From: Castor canadensis
Taxonomy: Eukaryota > Chordata > Mammalia > Rodentia > Castoridae
DNA length: 64,000 nucleotides
NCBI RefSeq assembly: GCF_047511655.1
Contig: NC_133396.1
Location: forward strand, 129,217,490 to 129,281,489
Reading direction: 5' to 3'
The notes under the pieces were generated by a model. It searched no databases and was not told the DNA's origin. It worked only from the letters and a program-made list of their open reading frames with translations. The position numbers and the translations under genes are program-made. The stretch's first letter is position 1. The number at the start of each line of letters is the position of its first letter. Positions 10,986-21,810 of this stretch are shown here, piece by piece.

Positions 10986-11602
10986 AAATGGATCAAGGTA
11001 ACTTCATTTCATCTAGTGTTCTTTAAAAAGACCGAAACAACATGGTTGAGTCTCAAAATTGGCAGGAGGAGAGAGGAAAGCAACTCACAGAATATATTGG
11101 TTTGATTGCTCTTCTGTGGTGTTCAGAAACTTGCCAAACTAGTGACAGCTTAAGGATACAGACATGGCAAAAACTTTTAAAATAACGTTAATTCTGAATA
11201 ATAGTTACCTCTAAAAGGGTAAGAACAATATTTATAGCAAAATTGACATTCTTTTTAATAGGTGGTAAGGACCTGGGTGTTCCTTATATCATCATGATTT
11301 TGTATTTGTTTAATTCAAAACAGCTTTTAAATATATTTTAGAAAGTGTTGCAGTCACAACTTGATGATCAGGCAGTTACCAGTGTCCTCAAATGTATGCT
11401 GTTTGGCCTTGCACAGTAGGAATCAATTGAGCCCAGAAGCAGCCTGTGTCCTATATAGAGGGCTTGTGCTCTCCAGTTCACCACTGACCCCACCTACAGT
11501 GATCCACTCATTGGAGTCATCTGCTGATCCCTGGAACACATCTGAGTTTGCATCTAGTACAGAACTGGAAGGAAGCCTAGAACTCATACTCCATCCTTTC
11601 AT

Positions 11603-11724
11603 GTTTGTTTTTGGTTTGTTTTTTGAGGCAGAGTGTCACTATGTAGCCCAGTCTAGCCTCAAACTCAGTCCTGCCTCAGCCTTCCAAGTGCTGGGGTTAC
11701 AGGCCTGAACCACCATGCCTAGCC
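11603..11724 (-). repeat. B1-like SINE monomer
   Basis: Reversed 7SL-derived monomer (ttttgaggcagagtgtcac, cttccaagtgctggggttac, accatgcctagcc). Confidence 0.85.
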
Positions 11725-11862
11725 AACTCCACCCATTTTACAGATGAGAAAACAAGGACATCCATGGCAATTGATGAAAGCCAAAATGTGTGTTTCATTT
11801 TGCAGTTCTAGACAGATCCAGGAAAAGAATCTGAGGGTGTTTATTGAGGACCTACCTAAACC

Positions 11863-11953
11863 TTTTTTTTTTGGTGGTGGTGGTGGTACTAGGGATTGAG
11901 CTCAGGGCATCCTACTTGCTAGGCACTCTACCTCTTGAGTCACACTCCCAGTT
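11863..11953 (-). repeat. ID-type SINE
   Basis: Poly-T, (ggt)n, reversed ID body (tactagggattgagctcaggg, ctctacctcttgagtcac). Confidence 0.82.
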
Positions 11954-12376
11954 CTTTTACTTTTTTCAGATAAGATTCTCTTCTGCCCTCCCAGCTTCTG
12001 ACCTCATTCCTCTTACCTTCTGCCTCCTCAGACTTTACAGGTATGCTCATCACACACAGCTACTTCATACTTTTGATAGGTCATTTTATATCTTTAATCC
12101 TGTAGAGCAGATAGTATTATCCTCTTTCAACATAAAAAATAAGTTGGTCTCCTAATTTTTTACTTGCTGATAGGAAACAGGTTGAGTCAGGTTTTTAGCT
12201 TTTATTTCTTTAATCACACTTTGTCATTGTTTTTATCTTATTCTATAGTGCCTAGCACGTAACAGGTCCCCAACTTTGAGGATCACACTAAGGTCCACTG
12301 CTATGGATCTTGTTTCTCATCTCGGAGATGAATTGACTTACTTGGATCACATAGGATCCCTTCTAGTCCTAGTCTT

Positions 12377-12482
12377 GAAGGCATCTGGTTGCAAACTCAG
12401 ATGCCTTCAGACCACCTATAATTATTCCTAAAATGACAGCAGGATTAGAGCCTGCTGGATTTGGATTAGTATCCAAATCCAG
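12377..12482. repeat. Cluster of three perfect inverted repeats
   Basis: Three hairpins lie within 106 bp. GAAGGCATCT at 12377-12386 pairs with 12399-12408. CAGCAGG at 12437-12443 pairs with 12451-12457. CTGGATTTGGAT at 12455-12466 pairs with 12471-12482 across a 4-base loop. All arms are perfect. No gene or known repeat explains them. Confidence 0.85.
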
Positions 12483-12772
12483 ATCATTTTGACTTAAACT
12501 TTATGTTTTAAAGTCGCAGATGATTTAAAAGTTCCTTTTACTTATGATTTCAGTTACCTCTTGCTTTTATCAGCAAATAACTATTACCTTCTTTCTCTAA
12601 CTGCACACTTCTGACTCATTCGCTTACCAAATTCCTGCTTAGGACCTGTTATGTGCTTGGCACTACAGAACAAGTAAATGAAACAAACACTAATTTTTAT
12701 CAAAGAAAGGCGAAGGATAAATGCTAAGAAGTCTGATTGTACCCCTATCCTATCAGTAAATCAAAAATTAAA

Positions 12773-12993
12773 GGACAGCCGATGGCTCACACCTGTCTAT
12801 AATCCTAGTTATTTGGGAGGCTGAGATCGAGAGGATTGCTGTTCAAGGCCAGCAAGAACACATAGTTCAAGAGACCCGCCATTTCCAAAATAAGCAGAGC
12901 AAAATGTACTGGAGGTGTGGCTCAAGTGGTAGAGTGCCTGCTTTGCAAGTGCTGAGTCTTGAGTTTAAACTCCAGTCCCACTCAAAAAATATT
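12773..12993 (+). repeat. B1-ID composite SINE
   Basis: gacagccgatggctcacacc..., spacer aataagcagagcaaaatgtac, tggaggtgtggctcaagtgg, ending ctccagtcccactcaaaaaa. Confidence 0.9.
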
Positions 12994-13032
12994 AAAGAAG
13001 GGAATAATTTGTCTTTACTGGCCATCCATTTT

Positions 13033-13387
13033 GGTTTTTTGTTTTGTTTCTTTTTCCTTTTTTTTTTTTTTTTTGCAGTACTGGGGTTTGAACTCAAGGA
13101 TTCTTCCTGCTTGCTAGATAGGCACTCTACCACTGGAGCCACACCTCCAGGACTTTTTGTTCTAGTTATTTTTGAGATAGAGTCTTCCTTTACGTCCAGG
13201 TCAGCCTGGACCTCAATGCTATTTATACTTCCCACAGTAGCATCTCACTGTGCCTGCTATTGGTTGGGATGGGGGGTCTCCCTGTTTGCTCTGGTTTTAT
13301 CAAAGAAAGGCCAAGGATAATTGTGATCCTCCTGATCTGCCTCCCAAGTAGCTAAGATTACAGGTGTGAGGCACTAGCACCCAGGTA
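13033..13387 (-). repeat. Three-part B1-B1-ID SINE with a foreign patch
   Basis: Flanked by near-perfect 13-bp duplications GGCCATCCATTTT (13020-13032) and GGCCATCTATTTT (13388-13400). Reversed ID, then two 7SL-like monomers. Bases 13295-13320 do not belong to the SINE consensus and match 12695-12720. Confidence 0.85.
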
Positions 13388-13400
13388 GGCCATCTATTTT

Positions 13401-13519
13401 CTTCTTTTTTTTAAGGCCCTTTGATTGATTGATTTTGGGGCACTACTGGGGTTTAAACTCAGGGCCCCACACTTGCTAGGCAGGCACTTTTACCACTTGA
13501 GCCACTACACCAGCCCAAA
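13401..13519 (-). repeat. ID-type SINE at the same target site
   Basis: Reversed ID (tactggggtttaaactcaggg, cacttgagccactacaccagccc). Flanks GGCCATCTATTTT (13388-13400) and GGCCATCTACTTT (13520-13532) show it used the right-hand duplication of the previous SINE. Confidence 0.85.
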
Positions 13520-13532
13520 GGCCATCTACTTT

Positions 13533-14385
13533 CAATTAGAGTAAGATAGAACATTGAAAATAGTAAACTCAGATTATTGCAAATGGGTAAGACCCAAAAA
13601 AAATTCCTGAATGCCTTGTGTTATTCAGGCAGAAAAGCATCTTCCCAGATGCTTACATGTGCAAAAATTGTTCAAGCAAGGAGAAGTACTTAGAAAAGAG
13701 GAAGGAAGCCAGAGAAGGTGGGGAGAGCCATTAGGCCTTGATACAAGTCTGACCCCATGAAGGAAAAAGACAGAATAAGGACAAGTGTCCTAGGCTGCCT
13801 TGCAATCTAAGGAAGGCTCAGCAAAGTCCTTTGGGAGAAGTTCTTGATCCACTCACAAGTCTCCCAGGGGAGTCCGTCTAGCTGATCCCAACCAGGGCAG
13901 AACCAGCCCTTGGGAGGTATGACCTCAACCTGAGTGCAAATTCAGACAATGAATTTCTAAGCAGCAGTTGGAGCCCTGCTTGGATTACATTAAGTAACTG
14001 AGAGGTGCATTCTCATGTCTGCCACACTGTGACAGTACAAAAATGCAATGTATTTGGCCTGACTGGCTACAGATTTGACCCACACTTTACATACCTGATT
14101 GTGGAGTTCCAATGTAAATTCCCTGTGCCTTGGAATTTGCCTTGCAAATTCATTGAAACCCTTCAGTAGCTATGAACATACAGAATCACTTTCAGGTCCA
14201 AAACATAAAGGTAAGATGATGTATGGGAATCAACCAATTAACTCACCTTATCCAGACCCACCCATTCAGAATATGCCTAAGAAACTCAGAAGAAATCTGG
14301 GTGTAGAGTATTGGGCCAGGTAGCCAAATTACTAGAAACATTCTTGTATGGGAAGGATAGTGTTGCTATTATTTAAAATCCCAAT
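13533..14385. other. Intergenic DNA, nothing recognised
   Basis: Open reading frames are short and carry no recognisable protein. No SINE or RNA gene identified. Confidence 0.5.
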
Positions 14386-14511
14386 ACAAAGCTGGGTGTA
14401 GTAGTGCATGCCTATAATTCCATGTAATGTAATTCCATGGAGATGGAAGCAGGATTGTTGAGTTTGAGGCTAGCATGGGCTACACAGAAACACCCTGTCT
14501 CAAAAAGACCA
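14386..14511 (+). repeat. B1-like SINE monomer
   Basis: aagctgggtgtagtagtgcatgcc..., tgggctacacagaaacaccctg, A-rich end. Contains an internal duplication of the attccatg segment. Confidence 0.8.
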
Positions 14512-15690
14512 AACCGACAATGACCCAATATATGCTAGGACTGTACCCTTGAAGAAAACAAAGTCAGGACAAGCCTGAACTAGTGTCAGTGAGCTCACTT
14601 CCTTACTGACAGTTTCTCCGTCTTCTCTGAAAAAAGGAGTGAGTGAGCATATTCTAAACAAAGCCTCTTTTCAGAAGTTGGAAAAAAAATTCTTAAATTT
14701 AGCAGCCAGAAATTAGGCAGTATCATTAAAGTGCTATTAATTAATAGGAATAACTTTTATTTTAAATTGTACATATTTTAAACCACAAGACATGACAAGA
14801 TATGGAGGGGAAAAAAAACCTCCTTTCCACCAGGTCTCAAAACCAACCAGTTTCTCTCCCCAAAGAAACCAGTGTTATCACTTTACTTTGTAACTTTCCA
14901 AATACATTGTACATATCTGGGCAAATAAAATATTTCTATTTTCCCGCCTTTTTATACAACGAAGAGCAGATTTTACACACTGTTCACAGCCACATGGTAT
15001 GGTACTGGATTCTGTGGATGGATCACAATTGAATCAGCCCCTATTAATGGACACCTCAGGTTATTTTCAATCTAATCTATAATACTGCTGTGAACAACTC
15101 TGTACAATACATCATCTTACACGTTCATAAGTATATATACAAATCAAAGTCTACTTACATTCATAACTTTGTCTCATGTTTCCAAAATGCCCCCAGTAAA
15201 ATTTATACCAATCCTGCACTCCCATCTACAGTATGTAAATCAGGGACAGTTTCAGATCAGAAAAGATATGACGTGAAATATGGGAACGCTATGAAAAGTT
15301 AGGATGCTGCCCATTTGAGTAAATTTTAGTATCCTTAAAAACCAAAAGTCCCATAGAGGAAAACTCTGAAAATAACCAAACACAGTTTGGACATTCACAT
15401 AAAAGGAGCTAAGGGACCTCTTTCCCTTCTCAGCCACCAAGTGCGCCCAAATCAATGAAAGCATAATTCCTAAATACTCCTCAGCACCAACGGACACGGT
15501 GAAAAGCCAGGAGAGGATGGTGGAGATAAGGGCTACTGGAACTGCTCTAAGACGATCCTTTGCAATTTCTCTCACCGTGTGCAACTTCTGATAGCCCCAA
15601 CTTCCTTCCACTTCATTCTGGGAGTGAAAGAAGTAAAATCACCATCGCTGATGCATTGGTGACTCATTATGATGCAGAGAATGCTGAGGC
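14512..15690. other. Intergenic DNA upstream of KLHL12
   Basis: AT-rich, apparently unique sequence with no exon, SINE or RNA gene recognised. The part after about 15500 becomes progressively GC-richer toward the CpG island. Confidence 0.5.
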
Positions 15691-16480
15691 TGCGGACCGC
15701 CGGGCTCAGAAGGTTCTCGCCACGGCGGTGGGTAGCCCGAAAAGGCCATTGTGCATAACGGACCTGAAAAGGCTTGAAGCCTTGGCTAGGTTTTCCTGAT
15801 GTGACAGTACGCCTGCACACCTTGCAGGTAACCCTCTCTCTCTGTGGTCCCAGCCTCCGCACGGCCAGCCTCGGAAGCCCCTCAGCTGGCCCGCCCCGTG
15901 AGCCGGGAAACTCAGGCTCGACCAATCCCCGAGCAGGAGAGCCGTACAGGCCCCTCCCCTGCCGGAGCCGCCCAGAGTTTTCTTTTTTGCTTTCTCCAGC
16001 ACCCTAGGGTTCGTGGGTCACGTGACACCGCCACTCGCGTGACGTAGACCGCAGGGGGGTGGGGCTCGAGTTGCATTACGTCATCACGTCGCGCGGCCTT
16101 GGAGTCTTGAGCCGGGACGACCACGGTGACGGCTCCGGAGCCTCCGGGTGGGGGCGGCGGCGGCGGCGCTCCGGCTCCTGCTGAGCCGCCTGCTGGCCCC
16201 GCGCCCCACCCCATCCCCGCGGGCTGGGGACGGGCTCGTGCGGCTGGGCGGGCCCGGGAGCGGAGGTGAGTAGCGCTAAGGTGGTGGCAGCCACCCTTCC
16301 GTGCCTGCCAGTCAGCTCAGAGGTAGGGCCCTTCCCTCATCCTTCCTCTACCTACCTGGTGGGCTGGGTGGGGACCCGGGAACGGAGGAAGCTGGGAGCG
16401 ACGTCCTCGCACCTTTCCCTGCACTTTGCCCCTCCGCCACCTCCACCTGGCGGTAGCATTTGTAAGCTTGGTGTTGTCAG
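15690..16480 (+). promoter_or_regulatory. KLHL12: KLHL12 CpG-island promoter
   Basis: GC- and CpG-rich with no TATA box seen. Visible sites: CCAAT at about 15920-15924, the palindromic E-box GTCACGTGAC at 16017-16026, TGACGT at 16040-16045, and TTACGTCA (CRE/ATF type) at 16076-16083, followed by a CGG-rich leader. The arrangement suits a housekeeping promoter firing near 16085-16150; use of individual sites is inference. Confidence 0.8.
16090..16265 (+). other. KLHL12: KLHL12 probable non-coding exon 1
   Basis: GC-rich leader ending GGGAGCGGAG with a strong donor GTGAGT at 16266. No ATG-initiated coding matches KLHL12. The 5' edge is a guess from the CRE-like site. Confidence 0.55.
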
Positions 16481-17085
16481 GAGAGGAGACCTCGTTTCCT
16501 TCTCTGGAATTTAGTCTTCCAGAATCTGATTAATCCCCCTCCCGTTCTGAATCTCCAGTGCTGGAACCTCTCTATTCAGGTAATAACGGAAGCTCTCCAC
16601 TAGATCATTTCTGAAAGATGAGGGTGGAGGATTCATTGAGACTTTGCTTGGCGAGGCAGAGATCCCCAGAAGAGGGACCACTGCACTGAGGTTACTGTCA
16701 GTTCTGTCACAACCCGTGGAGCCCAACAGCCCCGGCCCTGGGGTAACCCTCCAGAAAATCTACACAGCCGACAGACATTTGCTCAGACCTTTCTCTCATC
16801 TCCAGAGTTGAAACTAAGGAAGTTTAACTTCAGCTGACTTAAGGGAAACATTTCCTCCTTTTCTGTAAGCTGGATCTTGCAGAGTTATTGGAGGGAGAGT
16901 CTAGAGTGCTTATAACGTCGTAACTATAAATATAAGTAGATGAGAATTTAGAATCTAGTTTTACTATTCAAACTTTGTGGTTGGGCATTGTAGGCTTTTG
17001 AAGTCCACACTTTCATTTGTCTTTCTTGGCTTATTTCAGAAAATTTGGGATTGCAAACGAAAGACTATCCTAAATAATAACCATA
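16481..17085. other. KLHL12 first intron, unique part
   Basis: Non-repetitive sequence next to the CpG island. No further exon or RNA gene recognised. Confidence 0.5.
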
Positions 17086-17176
17086 TCTGGGCTGGAGGTG
17101 TGGCTCAAGTGATAGAGTGCTTGCCTCACAAGCTCAAAGCCCTGACTGAGTTCAAACCCCAGTATCTCAAATAATA
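17086..17176 (+). repeat. ID-type SINE
   Basis: ggctggaggtgtggctcaagtgatagagtg..., gagttcaaaccccagtatctc. Short flanks resembling aataataacca on both sides. Confidence 0.85.
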
Positions 17177-17514
17177 ATAACCACCACATCTACTTCATTC
17201 CCCAGAATTGTTTCTGAGCCTGATAGGGAGGTGGGGAGAGTGACTAAAGTCTGTGAACACTGAAGAAACTATGCCTTAAATTGATTTTCAGGTATGTAAC
17301 TTAATAGTGAATTCATTTAATTCATTCATACAAGTGAACTTAGCTAGTATGGTTATCCACAGAAAATTGGTTCCAGGAACTCAGTACATACCAAAATCTG
17401 AAGCTGCTGCTGAATGGCATCATAGTATTTGCATATAACTTATGCACATTTTTCAGGATTTTTTCTTTCCTTTTATAAATTATTTTACTTGTTTTCTGCT
17501 TAACTCATTCTAAT

Positions 17515-17600
17515 TTGGTTTTTGCAGTACTGGGATTTGAATTCAGGGTCTTATACTTGCTAGGCAAGTGCTCTACCACTTGAGCCACTCTGCCAGCTTT
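17515..17600 (-). repeat. ID-type SINE
   Basis: Reversed ID: gcagtactgggatttgaattcaggg, ctctaccacttgagccactctgccag. Confidence 0.85.
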
Positions 17601-17741
17601 GCAGGATATTTTAAGTCATCTCTAGATTGCTTACATACCTAACACAATTTAAATGCTAAGTAAATAGTTGTGTTGTTTAGAAATGATAATTTAAAAAATC
17701 ATATATGTGAACTTTTTTTTTTTAATTCTTTTGATCCTCAG

Positions 17742-17786
17742 TTGAATCCGAGAATGCAGAACCGTTAGAACTCAGAGAAAGAAGAG
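17742..17786 (+). other. KLHL12: Possible alternative KLHL12 5' UTR exon
   Basis: Strong acceptor (poly-T then gatcctcag) before 17742 and a weak donor GTGACT at 17787. No coding content. May be skipped or not an exon at all. Confidence 0.3.
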
Positions 17787-17945
17787 GTGACTTTTACTTG
17801 GAATTGGTTATCAGATCATGGTGGTGATGCCAGGGATAGGAGTGGTTGTTTGAGTCGAAAGAAGCCTTTCCTTAGTTCCCTAATTTGTAAAAATAATTGA
17901 GTATCTTCGGTTTCCCCATTTCTTTGTTATTTTTCTCTCTCGTAG

Positions 17946-18185
17946 TTCCATTATCCAGGGATCCCTTTTGTTCTTTCTCCATATTGTTTGGTAGGAGGCA
18001 TTATGGCCCCCAAAGACATAATGACAAATACTCATGCTAAATCCATCCTCAACTCCATGAACTCTCTCCGGAAGAGCAATACCCTCTGTGACGTGACATT
18101 GAGAGTAGAGCAGAAAGACTTCCCTGCCCATCGGATTGTGCTCGCTGCGTGTAGTGATTACTTCTGTGCCATGTTCACCAGTGAG
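17946..18185 (+). CDS. KLHL12: KLHL12 exon with the start codon, residues 1-61
   Basis: Pyrimidine-rich acceptor tttttctctctcgtag before 17946; 5' UTR 17946-18002; ATG at 18003; donor GTAAGT at 18186. Reads [20 protein letters not shown], then the BTB start [20 protein letters not shown]. No in-frame stop lies between 17946 and 18003, but no in-frame ATG either. Confidence 0.9.
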
Positions 18186-21100
18186 GTAAGTGGTAAATTG
18201 GCTCCACACAAATGAAGCTTACATATATAGGTTGTAGTTTGCTCATTGTTGCAAATAAAATAATAGATGTTTGACATAATGAATTCTTTTTGTGTGGCAA
18301 TACTGGAGTTTGAACTCAGAGGCCTCATGCATACTAAGTAGGTGCCCTTGTCACCTGAGCCACACCCCCAGCCCTTTTTTAGTTTTTAGTTGTGTTTTAG
18401 GTAAAGTCTTGTGTTTCTTCCCGAAGTCAGCCTCAGACCCCCATCCTTCCATTTCTGGCTTCCCAAGTAGCTTGGATGACAAGTACCTGCCACCATGCCC
18501 ATCTTATTGATTGAGATGGGAGCTTGCTAACTTCTTACCCAGACTGGCTTTGAACTGCAGTCCTTCCAGTCTCTCCTGAGTGGCTGGGATTATAGGCATG
18601 TACCAAAGTGCCTCTTCATAAAATCTTTCTAACCACCAGTATTTTCTTTAGTTAGCCCTAATCACCTTTGTTAAGATGATATTACTGGATCTGAATAGGA
18701 GAGGTAGTATCATATAATAACTATTTTTATGGGCAAGCTATTAGGCTACATGTTTGTCATGCATGTCTTACACATCTCATTTTATAAACAGAGGACTAAG
18801 TTTTTATATTAAATGACTTGCCCAAAGTCACATGACTTGTGGGTAGTAGAGGTAGGATTTTCTGACTGTAAAAGCCTAGTTTTTAACTTCTGTGCCTCCT
18901 CAGCCTCTGAAATATGGGTTTTATATTCTAAAATCTAATTTTATTTATTTATTTATTTGAAGTACTGAGGTTTGAACTCAGGGCCTCATGCTTGCTAGGC
19001 AGGTGCTCTCACCACTTGACCCACTCCACCAGCCTTTTTTTATGATGGGTTTTTTTGAGATCAGGTCTCGTGAACTATTTGCCTGGGCAGTTTCCACCCA
19101 TATCCTCCTGATCTCTGCCTCCTGAGTAACTAGGATTATAGGCGTGAGCCACCAGCACCCAGCAACAATCTAATTTTAAAGTCAATATAAGTTTTTTAAT
19201 GCTGTGAGCCAGTGCTCTGTCACATGGCTGGTAGGAAAAACTTAGAAATCTGATAGGTCATTCTTGTTAATCCAGTCTAATTTTAAAATGATCTTGTGTA
19301 CTGTAACATATGGATCTCTGTGCTGTAGGGTTTCCGTGATAATCTGCTAAGGAGCATCAGAAGCACTTGGCATTTAACTGGGTAAGGAGAGTGTCTCCCA
19401 GAAGCTACTGAGCATGAATTGGGCTAGCACTGCTGACTGCTAATTATATATTGCACAGCAGTGTATAATTATTTTTGTTAGCTTGAAGAAAATTAGTCTG
19501 TCTGCACTATTATTTTTTCACATTCAGAAATCAGGTTCTGATGGCTGACACTTGTAATCCTAGTTACTCAGGAGGCAGAGATCAGTAGGATTGGGGTTCA
19601 AAGCCAGCCCCAGGTAATTAACTCATGAAACCCTATCTTGGAAAAAAAAAATCACAAAAAAGGGGTAGCAGAGTAGCTCAAGTGATAAGAGTTCCTGCCT
19701 AGCAAGCATGAAGTCCTGAGCTCAAACCCAAAAAAAGAAAAAAAATTACTGTGGCGTTTTACACAAAAAGCCTTTTTTTCTAATCAGCAATTGGTTCTTT
19801 CTTTGTTTAAAAACTAATATTTAAAGAACAACAAAAACAGTCTGGCATGGTACTTCATGCCTATAATCTCAGCACTGGGGGCTGAGGCAGGAGGACAGGT
19901 GAGTTCCAGCCAAGCCTGGGCTAAAATAATAAGACCATGTCTCAAAACAAAACAAATACAAGACTCCCCTCCAGAAAGAAAAGAGGTTGATATCAGGTAA
20001 GAAAACCCCTAGAAAATTCTATGTTTACTTTTTTTACAAACAGGATCTTACTTTGTAACCCAGTCAAGCTTCGAACTAACGATCCTCTTCCCTCAGTCTC
20101 CCAAGTGCTAGGATTGCAGTCATGTGCTGCCATAAAGTTTTATTTTTGTTTTTGGTGGTACTGGGGTTGAAACTCAGGTTATCACACGGCAGGTGCTCTA
20201 CCGCTTGAGCCACACCTCCAGCCCTTCTTTATCTGGCTATTTTAGAGACAGGGTCTCACTTTTTGCCCAGGCCCTCCTGGACCATGATCCTCCCATTTTA
20301 AGCTTCCTGCTGTCACTGTAATGATTGACACACGCCACCATACCCAGCTTTTGTGTGTTGAGATGGAGTCTCAAAAACTTTTTAATCTAGGCTAGCCTGG
20401 AACCATGATCCTCCCAATCTCAGCCTCCCATGTAGCTAACATTACAGTGTCAGCCATGGGCACCTGGATTATCTGTAGTTTTAAGAGTAATTGTTTTAAA
20501 GTAATGAGTCTAGACCTAGGTTCTAGGGTTAAGTTCTCTTAGCAGTTCTGTATGAACTCTTACTAACCATCTAACTTTACCAGGTGGCACTGTAAAATAA
20601 AGTGAATGAATGAGGTGGTTCATTGTTCTCTTCTAACCCTTAAATACGCCTCAGATGTCCAACTGAGAGATCATAGAACTGAAGTCAGAGGCCTGGGGTT
20701 TGTCTCTCTTACTATTTAAGTGATTTTGCTCAAGTCACATAAATTCTTTGAACCTTAATCTCTGTTTTTTTTCTTTTGACTGTACTGAGGTTTGAACTCA
20801 GGACCTCATGCTTGTCAGGCAGGCACTCTGCCACCTGAGCCACTCCACCAGACCTGTTTTATGTTGGGTGTTTTCGAGATAGGGTCTCCCAAACTGTTTG
20901 CCTTGGCTGACTTTGAACTACAGTCCTCCTGATTTCTGCCTCCCAAGTAGGTAGGATTACAGGCATGAGCCACCAGTGTCCAGTTTGAACCTTTATCTCT
21001 TAAATGGCAATAGTATCAAAATAACTACCTTACCAAATTGCTGTGAGAACTAGATGAACTAATAGTAAATGAGACTCATGCTGGCGAGTTGTAAAGCAAA

Positions 21101-21774
21101 AATAAAGATGTGAGATGTTTTGAGGTCTTACGTAAGTGAAATCATGTCTATATGTGACTATTTGGCTAATGAGACTGTGGCTTATTTGTTGAATGAAGAA
21201 CTTCTAGATTACATGTACTTGTACATTTCAGAATCATTAGTGCTTAATGTGTTGGAACAGTAGTTGTTTATAAATACCTGTACTGTATTAAATGTTAAAT
21301 CTAATATGTTTTTTCCAAAATAATGTCCAAGTGTTGTTTTTTAATGTTAGAGATTGATTTGGTTTTGGCGTTAGTAAGAAATGTTTTATGAGGGCTGGGG
21401 GTGTAGCTCAATTGGAGATCCTGGATTCCAGTACCACCAAAAAAAAAAAAAAAAAAAAAGGCATTTTGATTACACTGTGAGCTGATGGAGAAATAAAAGA
21501 TGATAAAGCCATTTAGTTCATAATGGAAGTGTACTATAGTTGTATGAGTAACACAGATTTTCAATCTAAAGCTTAGATCTAGTAAAATTTTCATAAGGTA
21601 ATCAACTTTCAATAGTTTACTGTCCTGTAAAGTTGAAGATTTCTACTCTTAACAGTCTTTTACGATTACCTGGCCTCATCAACACTCATTGCTTCACGGA
21701 GATATTCTAGACTAAATATAACACCAGTTACTCATTAATCCCAAAATACAGTGTATTTAGTATTTTATAATTTG

Positions 21775-21810
<36 letters not shown>

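Larger units (their letters stand above)
10290..11340 (+). mobile_element. Ancient L1 fragment, interrupted by SINEs
   Basis: Decayed L1 3' region: ggaaaatgtaaattaaaacc, agccaaatactgcaaatg, ggtttattcatgaaatgaaac, caacatggttgagtctcaaaa follow the order of the old L1 3' end. Reading frame is lost. Interrupted at 10519-10620 and 10896-10985. Confidence 0.7.

Noticed and set aside
15572-16294. Several open frames of 70-117 codons on both strands at the KLHL12 promoter
   Set aside because: All overlap in a CpG island with biased composition and no recognisable domain or splice context.
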